Shown here: positions 37,682 through 50,437 of the stretch, piece by piece | Position numbering within the stretch: position 1 is the first letter of the stretch | Layout: every line of letters starts with the position of its first letter | DNA from: Anoplolepis gracilipes | Taxonomy: Eukaryota; Arthropoda; Insecta; Hymenoptera; Formicidae | Assembly (NCBI RefSeq): GCF_047496725.1 | Contig: NC_132982.1 | Span: forward strand, 2,821,501-2,885,500 | Direction of reading: 5' to 3' | DNA: 64,000 nucleotides | Translations under genes and position numbers: made by a program | The notes under the pieces: model-generated | What the model was told of the DNA's origin: nothing | Seen by the model: only the letters and a program-made list of their open reading frames with translations | The model's database searches: none

Positions 37682-37866
37682 GGCCAAGTACCGGATCGTT
37701 TCCGCCTACGTGTTTCCGGTTCCTTGTCACGGCACGCCAGGAAGAGCCCCTCTTCGCTACCGTTCTCGTGATTCCTGGCGATGATATCCTTGCATCCAGC
37801 CAGGCATCTCCAATCGAGCAGCTCGCTCACACTTCGTCTACGCGGCCTCTCCCTCACCATTTCCAT
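37682..37866 (-). CDS. NADK: NADK candidate alternative first exon, MEMVRERP start
   Basis: The open frame from the ATG at 37866 (MEMVRERPRRRSVSELLDWR...) runs to CC|GTGAGT at 37682, phase 2, and continues into RTRSLNAPNP at exon 32069. It would give a 441-residue isoform with a basic, hydrophilic N-terminal extension of about 61 residues ending RRKRSGTW. The strong donor, the fitting phase and the GC-richer, coding-like sequence support it. The same region also has a plus-strand open frame, taken as its shadow. Confidence 0.6.
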
Positions 37867-38790
37867 TATCCAAAAAACATTTCCTTTAATTATTTCCAAC
37901 TCTTGCAGCTTGCTTCTCCGAGTTGGTGGCCGAATCTATTTTTTCCCAGTGTCTTTAATTCCTTTGAAATTCCAACAACGAGTCGATGGATTTCGAGCGA
38001 GTTGATCGAGTCCAATATCGACGATCAGCTGCCATGCGACTCTGTATTGCGGTTTCCGCGCGCTACTTTCGAACTACGCGCTTTCTTTCTTTCGCAATGG
38101 TCACTGCTCTTGACATCCGAGGACTTGCTTTCGTGATGGTTGAACTCGCGGTTTGTGCAACGAGTAAGTGGTAAACCTATCCGTCTAAGCGTAGAGTAAT
38201 TCTTGGTAACGTTCGCGGTGGTGTCGCATTTACTTCATTCCATGTACGAGATGCAAATGATATATACTCAAGGACATACTTGCGATTCTACGCATACCTT
38301 ATGCACGTATACGGACTCTATAGTATGATGATTATTTTAGATTTAGTAGAAGTAATAATATAATCGATAACGGTGACCTTGGACTTTTGTCTCCTCTATA
38401 AAAAAAAAAAAAAAAAAAAAAATTACGTACCAAAACGACTTTCGAAAGAATGCTTCATGGGGCTTCGTTGTATACGTATATGTATACTTGTTTCGTATTA
38501 ACATGTGTTTGCGACCTACTTGCACAAGCGGGGAATTTCACTTGCCAATGAACGAGGCGACCGATAATGGATACCACTGCCTGCAATCGTCATGTTTGAC
38601 TTTTTTATCTTATCTCAAGTCTACCAACTTGGTAACTCAATGCCAAATTATTTATAATTTATAATATTGATTTATGGCCATTTTTCAAATTTGTATTAAT
38701 CAATATAAATTGCTTAACAACACGTATGTATTAATATAAAAATAATCTTCGTTGCGATCTTCGTTTTGGAGAACAAAAACGTAAAAAGTA

Positions 38791-38793
<3 letters not shown>

Positions 38794-38830
<37 letters not shown>
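38794..38830. repeat. (TA)n microsatellite
   Basis: Pure TA tract in a NADK 5' intron. Confidence 0.95.
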
Positions 38831-38840
<10 letters not shown>

Positions 38841-40534
38841 CAACATCATTGGCAAAATTTATATTTTTATTTTTCCAACAACAAGGCAATTTTGGCGGCA
38901 CTAATTTTCAACATTTTCAACATTTTGAACATCACGATTTAGAGTTTCGTCATTTTTTTCCAACTTGAAACGTACCATATGTTTTGACAAATCTTCAGAT
39001 TAATCTTCTCTCTCCTGACAGTCAATTTTTATATATTGACAAGAAAAAGAATCCAATGCATTATTTATTAACAGAACAATGAAACGGGATGTTCAAGTTG
39101 GCACAGACAACGCGCGCAACAACCGCGATCCACGACCGCCGAAGGTTTACTGAGAAACGATTTTACCAGCTGTAGCCAGTCGAGAGAGGCAGTTAGGGCT
39201 TTCTAACACGCGCCTTTTTCCCCACCATCTCGTGCCCCCGTTATCGTCACGCTCGTGATACTGAAAAATCTATGGAAGGGTCGAGAGTTCGAACGATTCG
39301 CGATGCGTGGCAAGTTCAACTTTACTGCATCGCAATCAAAATATAACATTTTATTCTCGAAATATATTAAAAATGCAAGGATAATTAAATATATCCAGAA
39401 AGAGAGAGGGATTTTGAATTTTTTTTATTATATTTTTGTATCTTATTGTTAACAATTACATGTTTTTTTTTAAATCATTTTTATTATCTCTACTAATTTT
39501 TTATAAATTATATTAATTATAATTATATTATTTAGTAATTTTTATTATCTATAAATTAAATTGCTTCATTATTCGGGAGGTTAAAATTAATAGGCTCTTG
39601 TAAGAAAATATATTCTTTCCCTTTCTGCTATTATCTTTAATAAATTATAATAGAGCTACTCATATCCTCGATAAAGTAAAGGCTACCGCTCGAAACATTG
39701 TCGCAGTTGCCGGAAGTCTCTTCCCACAATACTTACATTTCCGCTCAATGAAAATAATAATTATTTTAAGAGGTGAATGCATCACGAAGTCGAGTAAAAA
39801 AAAAATTTCCATTCTGAGTTTGTAAAAAATGCTTTTATTATTAAACTATTATTAACAAATTTTTTTTTTACTTCAAAAGAGAAAGATTATAAAATAATAA
39901 TTTCTATAATAGATGAAATGGAGAACTCTTTCTTTTTCTATTTCTATTTTTCTACGGAGTAAATACTTTCACAGTCATCGAGTCTACCATATATTCAGTG
40001 TTGAGGTGCGCATGACAATATTGAATAATGTATGATGTTACAAATGCTTGTGACCAAAGCGTGTTTTTACGTCACACACATGTAAGAAACGTAAAGCAAT
40101 CAACTGTTTTTACTTTCGCTCGTATTAATTCAAGTAAAAGTCTTTGTAGAATAAAAGTCTCGAAAATGGTCACTAATAGCTCTCCTTTAAGTACTTTCAA
40201 TATTAAAATTTATGCTAAGCTGTTCTAATAAAGTATTAAAATTTATGATAAGCTATGTCAAGCGATCATATTAATAGTATTTATATTCAAATACGTATAT
40301 CAATTTTCTCATTTTCTCTCACAAAAGCAAAAAAATACTAATTTTTTTCTAAGGTAAAGCTATCGTGTAATTCTTTATTCTAATGATTTTTTAATTATTT
40401 TTAAAATAATTTTAAGCATTAGTATATATTTATTATATGTAAAAAAAAAACAATATTTTTATTATATTAAAAAATCTTTATATTTTCTTAATAAATTCTC
40501 TTTGTCAGAGAGATACAAAAGTCATCAATTTGCA

Positions 40535-40535
<1 letters not shown>

Positions 40536-40566
<31 letters not shown>
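40536..40566. repeat. Poly(A) run, about 31 bases
   Basis: An uninterrupted A run in a NADK 5' intron. No adjacent element was recognised. Confidence 0.9.
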
Positions 40567-40569
<3 letters not shown>

Positions 40570-40717
40570 AATGAAAAAATAAATCATTGCTAATTATTTT
40601 CAAAAATAAAATATTTTTTCTTTTAATAAGCAAAAAAGAACTGCCGATGAATGTCATAATTTTGAATTATGTCAAAATGAATGTTCTCTTTTACTATTAA
40701 CACGTTACATACCACGT

Positions 40718-40789
40718 GCGATGGTGGTGTAATGGTGAGCATAGTTGCCTTCCAAGCAGTTGATCCGGGTTCGATTCCCGGCCATCGCA
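40718..40789 (+). tRNA. tRNA-Gly (TCC)
   Basis: 72 bases that fold as a cloverleaf. Acceptor GCGATGG pairs with CCATCGC, followed by discriminator A. The anticodon loop is CTTCCAA, giving anticodon TCC. The T arm GGGTTCGATTCCC is canonical and contains the internal B box. The D arm has TGGTGTAATGGTGAGC (A box). No intron. It lies antisense within an NADK 5' intron. Confidence 0.96.
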
Positions 40790-41152
40790 CAATATTTATT
40801 TTTTGAACTTTTATTGATTTATTGTACAATCTTTTTACTACAGCTTGATATATTTTAATTAAGATATTCTCGATAAATATAATACACATATAACAAATGT
40901 TGACATTGACAGGCTCTCTTATTTCTCTCATTTTATTATAATGTCATTGTTTTAATCAAAATTTGTTTATTAATTGAGATACTGTCTAGAATTTATAAAT
41001 TACATTGTTTTAATTTCACAAGCATGTTTGAACGACATTAATAAATTTAATTATTTAATAAATTTAATAAAATACAATCTAATTCGTTGAATATTATATT
41101 CCTATAATATCGTTGTCTCATATACTCTGAAGAAAACGCCAGAGTAACAAGA

Positions 41153-41223
41153 GCACTGCTGGTGTAGTGGCATCATGCAAGATTCCCATTCTTGCGACCC
41201 GGGTTCGATTCCCGGGCAGTGCA
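41153..41223 (+). tRNA. tRNA-Gly (CCC)
   Basis: 71 bases. Acceptor GCACTGC pairs with GCAGTGC, discriminator A. The anticodon stem CAAGA/TCTTG encloses loop TTCCCAT, giving anticodon CCC. The T arm GGGTTCGATTCCC is canonical. It lies 363 bases after the tRNA-Gly (TCC), on the same strand and antisense to NADK. The body differs enough from its neighbour that a recent tandem copy is unlikely. Confidence 0.94.
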
Positions 41224-41966
41224 ATTTCTTTTTGTTTCTGTCAGGTTTGATGGATGAAAAATTAGAGAGAAATCGATACCGAGGGATAAAAAATTTCCTT
41301 GTTAACGAAAGTCGCGGTCATATTTTTTCGCTGTTTTTCTCTGTCCCCGTCATTGTTATTCCCGGTTAATGATATGATGACATATCATCTAAGTGGTTAT
41401 CACAGCTTTTTAGAGTGGAATTTTTTCGACGAAATTAACGAGACTTTTCCCTCATGTTTGGATATTAATTTTATCGCATTATAATTATATAGCGACTTAT
41501 TCATTCTTATTAAAGTTACCCGCAACGGATCGATGATCCCATTTCGTATCTATTTGCCAAAGAGACTGTAACTAACGAGTATGTAAGGTTTCCATGATAA
41601 TGTAGAAAAAAATAAAAGCATCGTCTATTACGTTAAAGTTCGTAATACAGTGAGTTGCAAAACTAGCTGATGCACGGAATCATTTTAACACTGAATAAAT
41701 ATTCGACGAAATTATCAACAGATACTTAACAGATAAAAGAAATATTTGGCTTGTATAAAATTCCATTTCACTAAATATTCATTAGATGAATCGTTTAATC
41801 GACGTATAAGCAGTTTTAGCTTTATACGTCGCACAAACATAATGTCTGGGTAAATAAGTAAGTGAAAAGAAACGTGCGATACGCAAGTGTGAGATACAGC
41901 CACGTGACCGTGCGTACGCAATAAAACGTACGATAAGTTGTGTCACGTTTATCATGAATACTGTAC

Positions 41967-42184
41967 CTGACAGCGGAACGGATAAGGGAGTTTCTTGTGC
42001 GCGTAGCCACTTGGAATAGGATGATGCTTCCACCACGTAGCATCGCTATATACTTGGCACCACTATACTGACGAGGGCCAACAATTTCATTCTTCGACGA
42101 ACACGGTGTATCAAGTTGAGGGAGAAGGAAAGAAGATAAAAATTTCTCACGATAAGGGGAACCTCCGCGATAACCCAGTCTCAT
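41967..42184 (-). CDS. NADK: NADK candidate alternative first exon, MRLGYRGG / MLRGGSII start
   Basis: An open frame from the ATG at 42184 to donor CAG|GTACAG, phase 2, continuing in frame into RTRSLNAPNP. The full reading adds 72 residues (452-residue isoform). A second ATG at 42043 gives MLRGGSIILFQVATRTRNSL and a 405-residue isoform. That shorter leader is rich in Arg, Ser and hydrophobic residues with no Asp or Glu, as in mitochondrial presequences. Localisation is inference; no expression evidence. Confidence 0.55.
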
Positions 42185-42787
42185 CGACGAGAGCCGACAG
42201 ATCGCGTGCCATTGTGCGTGTTAATTATCGCGTGATTGAACAGTGATATTGATATATTAATACATTCGATAAACGTACAACTGACGAATAAAAAAAAATA
42301 ATGCTTGTTTGCCCCACGTGTCATACATTTTTTTTTTTTTTTTACTCGGTTATCTGTCGAACTATCTCGCGGATGAAGAAAATGTGTGGAGGAATCTGTT
42401 CTCTCCGACGAATGGAGACGCGGATGTGCGATCGATTGGGTGTGATTAATGTGCACTGCACTCGCAAAACAACATGACCATTATCGTCGAGATAAACACA
42501 CACCTATATTGCAGTAATAATATACATTGACAAAACAAATGTGTGATATTCTTAATTTTATCTTACTGTGTACATCGATATATATATATATCGTGTACAT
42601 CATCGTATAATGTTGATATGTTATCGTCTTGCAAATAATGTAAATATATAGATTTAAAATATAATCGCAATATAAGACACTTAATTAAATAACGGTTCTT
42701 TTTTTTAAATGATCAACTAAAGTGATTATACCTGCCAGACCTTTCAAGGCGCAGAATAAAATAATTATGCAACCGTGGTAAAATTTT

Positions 42788-42877
42788 GCGGAGAAACTAA
42801 TTTGTTTGCTAATTAGCTAATAATTTTGAAAACAGGAAACTAATTTGTTTACTAATTAGCTAATAATTTCAAAAACA
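42788..42877. repeat. Short tandem duplication, unit about 44 bp
   Basis: GAAACTAATTTGTTT-CTAATTAGCTAATAATTT-AAAAC occurs twice in a row with few differences. Confidence 0.8.
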
Positions 42878-43249
42878 TAGTTACAGAGAGTCGCAAGAAT
42901 AAACTAAACGACGTTTTAAAATTTCTTACTTTTTAAAAAAAATTTTTTTCTGTTATTATTTGATTTATTTTTGTTGTGACATGGATGAATATAAAAATTT
43001 TTATATGTGATTGGAAACAATACGTAAAGTGTCAAGTGTAGCAGCACGAAACATGTTTACGGCACATCAAGATAAAACAAATACAATTTTAGCATTAATA
43101 AATTGTGCATTATTATTATGCAAATTATTCAGAAAGCGTAAGGTCTTAAAGAATGTCTACGTTCAATAGTTACACATAAAGACATCGAGGTACATGTAAA
43201 GACGAGAAAATGACAATAGCAACGCATCTAACGTATGAAAATTTATGAA

Positions 43250-44120
43250 ATTCTCTCTCTTTCTCTCGTCCGAACGCAAAAGAATCTTTTACCATTCAAT
43301 TATACTATATATAGTGTAAAATGAAAAACTAAGAGATTCGAGAAATTAATAATAATTTTAGATTCCAAAAAATCACTATCAATCATGATCAATTTGATAA
43401 ATATTTTTTTACAAATGACAATAAATACTTCTGAATTATTTTTATAAGAATATTATTTTTCATAAAAATATTATATTTAAAATATTTAAAAAAATCTGCG
43501 TTGCTTGACAAACTGTTTAATGATTAATGAGAGGCTCTCTCTCTCTCTCTCTCTTTCTCTCTCTTTCTTTTCCGCTAGCAAAAAAACCTTTTACCATTTA
43601 AAATTATATTTATATATAAAAGCGTAAAATAAAAAAAAAAATTTGAGAAATTAATTTTAAATTTCAAAAAAGCATCATCAATCCTGATAACTTTGATAAA
43701 TAATTTACAAATGACAGTAATGGATTCTGAATTATTTTTATAGGCATTCAGAATTGTAAAAAAAATCTGTATTGCGTAGTAAATTGTCAATTTCAATAAT
43801 TAATTAAAGATTTTCTCTCTCTCCCTCTCTCTCTCTCTCCACTTTTTCATTTTGCAAAGAAAAAAAAAAAAAAAAAAAAAAAGAAAAACCTTTCGCTATT
43901 CAAATTTATACATATATGAGATAAGATGAAAAATAAGAGATTCGAGAAATTAATAATTTTATAGATTCCAAAAAAATCACTATCAACAATCTTGATAAGA
44001 TTTGAGAAACAATTTACAAATGGCAGTAGTTAATTTTGAATTATGCTTTTATAAGCGTTCAGAATGTGAAAAAAAAAAAAAAAGAAACCTATGTTGCGTG
44101 ACAAATTGTTGAAATGATTA
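43250..44120. repeat. Three degenerate tandem units of about 290 bp
   Basis: Units begin near 43250, 43535 and 43815. Each has, in order: a CT-rich tract, a CTTT-CCATT or CTTTCGCTATTC block, TATA-rich sequence, GAGAAATTAAT, TTCCAAAAAA/TTTCAAAAAAG, ATCAATC-TGAT, TTACAAATG-CA, GAATTATTTTTATA and a TG-GTTGCGT-G-CAAA-TGT end. No coding potential. Confidence 0.7.
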
Positions 44121-45520
44121 GATAACACTACACAAGAAGCGACGACACAACTATCTACGAGGACACGACTATACCAACCAACGAAACGACTACGTTCAAC
44201 AGGTAAAAGGAAACGTTCTCATGCAAGAGTTTACCAGTTGGCGCTAACTACAATTAACGCTGAGCAGAGCTGTAAAGAACTATATTACCTTCGCGTATTA
44301 CATTCCATCGTCTCGGCTTGATCGACCGTTAACTCGGACCGCACGTTGCTTCAAGAGAAAAATTATATTGTTAAAATTCAAAATGAATTTCTAAAGCAAT
44401 CGTAATAACGTTTGTCAAGAGAGATTATGCGTTAATAACAACATTATATGATTATAATTTATCGAATTCCCTCTTGGATTAGATGCCTGCCACTCGCTCG
44501 TGTCCAATGATCAGCTTATATATATAGCTTACAAAAGGAACGTATTGTTAGACGCGACTGTATCAAGATCCATTCGTGGCCTTGACACAGATCTCCGTAT
44601 CTTTTTTTCGATGGTATCAAATATACAGCTCGTAAGACATGATTGTTTACGCAATCGTCCTGAACCGACCAATGATCGAAAATGTCGCTTGCTCGAAAGA
44701 ATGCTGCATAATTTCAATATTGAGTAAAATGCTAAGAATAATAGACAGATAAATAATAAAATAATAATAAACAGACGTCTGAATGTTAAATTTGAATAAT
44801 GATTACAAGACGGTCATGCTGATCATCGCACTCTCCTTGACATCTAATGCGCTTTATACATTTTACACATTTTAATGAATACGATTCTTAAATTAGAGCT
44901 GTGTATCTATAAAAAAAATTTCTGGGCAAATCAAAGAAATCAGAGAAATTTTCGATATAAATAACGGAAGTACGGGTTGTTATTTCGAAAGAAAAACGGT
45001 ATAATATAGTGAGATATAAATATTAATTTTCATAATTAGTTATAAAAAGATTTAATAATGTATGTAATTTTATGATCGCATAAAATAATTTTATGTCTTA
45101 TATATGTTAATAAAAACACAAAAGCATTTTATACGATCATATAAAATTACATAAGTTAATATACTGTAGTATAATATAATTTTATTATTTCATATGTAAT
45201 TATATAAAATTATATAATTAAATCTTTTCATAATTAATTATATATATGTTTATTAACGGATTATTACGTATATATTTGACCGTTAATTTCTTTTCGAAAT
45301 GGAAGACCACCAAAACTTCCGCAAAACTCGCTCCCCTCGAATCGAATTGTACGATTAGATAAAAATTTCGCGTCGTCATTGTTTCCTTACATTTTCGCAA
45401 ATATCGTCCAATATAAATAACCTCTTGAATATTATTTATATAGAAAGAAACAATCAAATTTATTGAAAAAAAGTAACTTGGACGTTGGCGTTGAGGAAGG
45501 ATCGAGGGTGACGATCTTAC

Positions 45521-45633
45521 CGGAAGATTTGCTGCTTGTCGTGCATCCGAGAAACGATGGTTTTCTGGGGCGCGTTCTCGCCGAGTTCCGCGTCGACCAT
45601 CGCCTTCGCCAGCTGAAGATCCCTCTCGTCCAT
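45521..45633 (-). CDS. NADK: NADK candidate alternative first exon, MDERDLQLAK start
   Basis: The ATG at 45633 opens MDERDLQLAKAMVDAELGEN and continues to MHDKQQIF plus a split codon at donor CCG|GTAAGA, phase 2. It joins exon 32069 to read HDKQQIFRRTRSLNAPNP; the human protein has FRRTRSLHGP at the same place, so this N-terminus looks ancestral. The isoform is 417 residues. The most distal first exon found, it gives a gene span of at least 20 kb. A longer open frame overlapping it in another phase does not splice in frame. Confidence 0.7.
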
Positions 45634-47890
45634 TTCTCTTGCTCTCGTTCTCGCTCGCGATTATATCGTTACAAAAGCGTCTGCTCCACCACGTATTCGC
45701 AACGTCCGTCGTGCACGCAACCTCGACGATGCTCGCGACCCGCACCGAGAGATGTCTCGTCGCGTACTGGACGGAGAGCTCTCTGTCACCGACGGCTTTA
45801 ACCCTGAGCACCTCTCCTCGTAGCCGCTTCAACATATGTCGGCATCAATTTTGTTGGCTGTTCCGCATTTGGCCTCGCCGCCCTCTCCTTTTATTTCGCT
45901 ATTTTTTTTCAGCTCCGCTTCTACTCGCCGATTATATAGTTAGGCAAAAATATTGTCGTGCAAATGACATTTCCCCCCCCCCCCTCCCTCCCCCGCTCCT
46001 CCACGTCTCATTGCGCGAATAGAAACTGCTCTATTGTCAATGGGGTCCCGATCTAACGTCTAGCGTGTATTACTTAGAGCAGTGGGGCTTTTTGAATGAT
46101 CCCCGCGCGATAAACGCCCAATGAACTCTCGCGTTGACGGCACGCGGCAGTGAGATGAATGGAAGCCATCGACGTGCAGGATGGATTGAGCATTACGATA
46201 AGCAAATATGCGCCCGCTGTAGAAAAAGAGATACTATATCTGAGGCCCATGTTTGTGTTTTGCAAAGATGGTAGCAAAAGAGAGAAACGCAGCCTTGAAT
46301 GTAATATGTCTCTTTCTATAAAGGAAGCACGTTTGCCCATCGCAATGATCGGTCCATTCTATGTGTCAATAATGGGAACGCATTGACGTCACGCCGTTCA
46401 ATAATGGATATGCACACGCGTTGCTTTTATATATATTTCATGAAAGATTGATGACATTGTCAGGTTTTGATATTTTAACATGTCAGTTTTTGCAAATATT
46501 TAACGCGCCTTTTGTCACTGAAATATTGACTTTTTTCAATATTTTTTTCTCCTTTAATATTGAATTAATATTAATATTAATTTATATATATATATTTTTT
46601 TGCAACTATATATTGCGCAAGTGTATATTTTTTTTATTTGTGAAAAGGGGAAATACATAAAAGAATAAATTTATTTGATAATTGCAGTATATATATCTTC
46701 AAAAGATAAGAAAGATCCCCAGACAGTCAGTATAGTCGAAACATGTCAAACAAGTGGTTGTAGATGGCAAGACGTTTCCTAAATTCTTATTGATGTTTTT
46801 TAAATAAAAAAGAATCTCATGTCATTACCTCGCGTCAGTTTGCTTTTATCAAATGCATGTAAAGTCTATTATATAATTTCAAATATCTTAAAATTATTTG
46901 AACTAGTTATTACATCGCGTGTTCTACCTTGTTTAATTATATTTTAGAACAATGTATCAAGTACACGCAATCATCTGCACACGTATATTATTCGCGTTGA
47001 TAATGTTAAGTCAAGGTAATCATTACTCTGTAATAATTATTGTTAATTATCGATATATAAAGTTGCAATTTATACATTTTAAGTACACTAGATAATTTTT
47101 TTCTTTATCGTATTGCAACCTACGTCACATTAATTTTATGACTTTGACAGAAATTATGTAGCTATAAGGTGGACGCATCTGACGAGGAAAATTTTAGTGA
47201 TTTTTAGCACCACGAGAAGATTAATCTCTTCTTTTATGATTTAATTGAAGAAATCGAGTTCTTTCGATCAGAGGTAACGTATTAATTGCAATTTTTTTTT
47301 TTAATGTTTCTCACAGAATTTAGAATTAAGTCAATCAAAAACGTGACAGAGGCAGAGAAATTTAATTACAAACTGATCGAACACACGTTAGAAAGACGAT
47401 GATCTCGAGTCACCGAGTGTTTCCTTCGAGCAGGCGGAGCGATCTAGTTTACGAGCTCTAGAATGGATCCCGATCAATCGATCTCGGCCGATTGAACACC
47501 GTAATATTAATCACGTGCCTGTTCTCCTCGAAACACTTGGTTATCAAGGTCACTCACTCGATTCTTACAAATCGAATATTAAAACCGTAAAAACAGTCTA
47601 CGTAAGTATTTTGACGAAATTATGATTTATAAAAACTTTTGTTCCCTCTCGATTATTTTTTTTTATGTTTTGTCAATAAATAAATAAATAAATTGTCAAT
47701 TTTCGATCGACCAGATGTTACTGCAATACTGTTGACAATTTTTTTTTTCTCGCGACTATTTCAATGTGACAAGTAGTCCTCTTCGATTCGCGTCCGAAAC
47801 GGTTTCTTGTCGCGATAATAATGCCGAGACCGTTCTGCTCGTTACATATGTAACCGTTGCAATGTCCCCTTCTGATCATCATTCAAAGTG
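45634..47890. other. Intergenic region upstream of NADK, no gene seen
   Basis: 45640-46030 is GC-rich with a C run near 45972 and probably contains the distal NADK promoter. The rest is AT-rich. The dispersed repeat at 46908-47195 lies here. Short open frames on both strands look random. Confidence 0.5.
46908..47195. repeat. Dispersed ~310-bp repeat, copy 2
   Basis: Direct-orientation relative of 32330-32645, with the same ordered blocks, ending AAGGTGGACGCATCTGACGAGGAAAATTTTA. It differs by substitutions and several short deletions. Confidence 0.75.
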
Positions 47891-47904
47891 AGAAGTGCTC
47901 TATT

Positions 47905-50015
47905 ATAACGTGAAAATTTTGAAAACGGTACTCTTCTTATTATTCATATTTTCCACAGTTTATTAAAGCAGATATTATTTATTTTAACGCAATTACATAC
48001 TATGCAAAATAATTAAAGGGCCACATTCTTCCATATAAAAAAAGACCCATTTTCAAGTAGTTGCAACTTTCTTAAAAATAATCGAAAGATCAATAAAAAA
48101 GCTTCAAGTTTCTAGTTTTAGAATCTTTAAATGAATTTTAGTTCTTTCCATTCGTTACAAAATTACATTGTCAGAAAGCAACGTCCGTCGATTGAACAAA
48201 TATTTTTCAAAAGTTTGTCCAAGAATGACGAATAAAAAAAAAAAAATTCTAGCACAATTTCATTAATCGGATGTTAAAGAGCAGAGTTTTAACTTTAATT
48301 TCTTTTTTTAATAAATGTTTATCATTTTTCTAACATTTTAAATTTTGTAAACGGTACTCTTCTTATTATTCAGATTTTCCAGAGTTTATTAAAGCAGATA
48401 TTATTTATTTTAACACAATTATATACTATAAAAAAAAATTAAAGAGCCACATTCTTCTATATATAAAAAAGGCCCATTTTCAAGTAGTTGCAACTTTCTT
48501 AAAAATAATCGGAATAAGATCAATAGAAAGGCGTTTCAAAGCTTGAAGTTTCTAGTTTTAGAATCTTTAAATGAATTTCAATTCTTTCTATTCGTTACAA
48601 AATTACGTTGTAAGAAAGCGACGTCCGTCGATTGAACAAATTTTTCAAAAGTTTGTCCATGAATATTGAATTAAAACAAAACTTCTAACACGATTTCATT
48701 AATTGGATATTAAAGAGCAGAGTTTTAGCTTTAATTTCTTTTTTTAATAAATGTTTTATCATATTTTTCGCCGAGATATTCATTATTAAAACAAAATCGA
48801 GTTATTGACTTTGAACGCTTATAACTAGTGAAAAAATGATCGTACAATAATCATTAAAAAAGCAATTTAAAGAGAAAAGTTTGCACTTTAAAATGCTCCT
48901 GTCGTTTTTTCAATCATTATTCATTTTTAAAGCGTAATTGTTACTTAAAAATCAAGTAAAAATTACACTTTTAACTTTTTTTATTTAAATCAATGAAAGT
49001 TAACGAAAACATTTTCCTGAACTTACAATATTTACGAGTAAAAAACATTCCTCGTTACTCGTACAAAAACCAAAGTGTTAAGTTTTTTTTCTGTAAATTT
49101 CAAAAACTTAAATTAATGATTATTGAACAATCATTTTCTGACAACGTAATTTTGTAACGAATGGAAAGAACTGAAATTCATTGAAAGAAGTTTTAGAAAA
49201 AACTAGAAACTTTAAGCTTCGAAACGCTTTTCTATCGATCTTATTCCGATTATTTTTAAGCAAGTTGCAACTACTTGAAAATGGGCCTTTTTATATATAG
49301 AAGAATGTGGTTCCTTAATTTTTTGCGTAGTATGTGATTGCGTTAAAATAAATAATATCTGCTTTAATAAACTGTGGAAATCTGAATAATAAGAAGAGTA
49401 CCGTTTACAAAATTTAAAATGTTAAAAAAATGATAAAACATTTATTAAAAAAAGAAATTAAAGCTAAAACTCTGTTCTTTAACTTCCAATTAATGAATTC
49501 GTGCTAGGATTTTTGTTTTAATTCGGTATTCTTGGACAAACTTTTGAAAAATTTGTTCAATCGACGGACGTCGCTTTCTTACAATGTAATTTTGTAACGA
49601 ATGGAAAGAATTGTAATTCATTTAAAGATTCTAAAACTAGAAAACTTGAAGCTTTTTTATTGATCTTTCAATTATTTTTAAGAAAGTTACAATTATTTGA
49701 AAATTGGCCTTTTTGTATATGAAGAAAAGTGGCCCTTTAATTTTTTTGCGTAGTGTATAATAATATATTTATAATTGATCGTATCGTTAAATTTATCATT
49801 TCGGTTCTGTTTTTAATGTGCCTGTCAGAAACATTGTATATTTTTTACCATTCAAGAATCATCGAATGCGTGACTCTTAGGTTCTCCGATCTAAAAGTGC
49901 TCGCGCTCAGGGTGGAGGTTTAGCTTAGCTAGGCTTAATAAAAATTTAAATTTGAAAATTCGCCTTCTTTTGTACGGAAGAAAGTGTGGCCCTTTAATTT
50001 CTTTGCGTGGTGTAC
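47905..50015. mobile_element. Compound foldback element, copy B
   Basis: The same family as 9706-11450. Arms in one orientation start near 47905 and 48425 (AATTAAAG-GCCACATTCTTC). Inverted arms end near 49330 (GGTTCCTTAATTTTTTGCGTAG) and 49755 (GTGGCCCTTTAATTTTTTTGCGTAG). They are followed by the same roughly 200-base tail as copy A (to about 49945) and one more arm end near 50010. The loop lies near 48900-49130. No open frame. Confidence 0.78.
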
Positions 50016-50385
50016 TTTTTTACGAACAGTATCATCTTTTTACGGAAAACGTGACTCTCTCCGCCAAATTTAAAGATCTCTGTTAATTTTTTTTTACTCG
50101 GCGCAAGGAATCTTTGATCTCGAAGGCGAGGAGAATCGAAACGCACGAGGTATCGGCGACATTTAAATGTTCAGCTGGCATAATCGCTTCGATATATCGG
50201 CGCCAAACGAACTTGAAACCGCACGACACGCGCGTTGACCTTTCATTATATGCGACCAACGTGTATTCTTTCAATTCTTCGTAAAACCTTTCGTTTCTGC
50301 GTCGATAGTGATCTGCCTTTCGTTTCCAACCGGCATTAGCGGTAAATCAAATCCACCTCTTCGAATGCGACGAGGCACGATGTAT

Positions 50386-50389
<4 letters not shown>

Positions 50390-50434
<45 letters not shown>
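50390..50434. repeat. (CT)n microsatellite
   Basis: Uninterrupted CT tract of about 45 bases. Confidence 0.95.

Positions 50435-50437
<3 letters not shown>

Noticed and set aside
45218..45835. 205-codon minus-strand frame starting MLKRLRGEV
   Set aside because: It overlaps the NADK first exon in another phase; at the GTAAGA donor it would leave in phase 0, which does not enter the NADK exons in frame. The MDERDLQ frame does.
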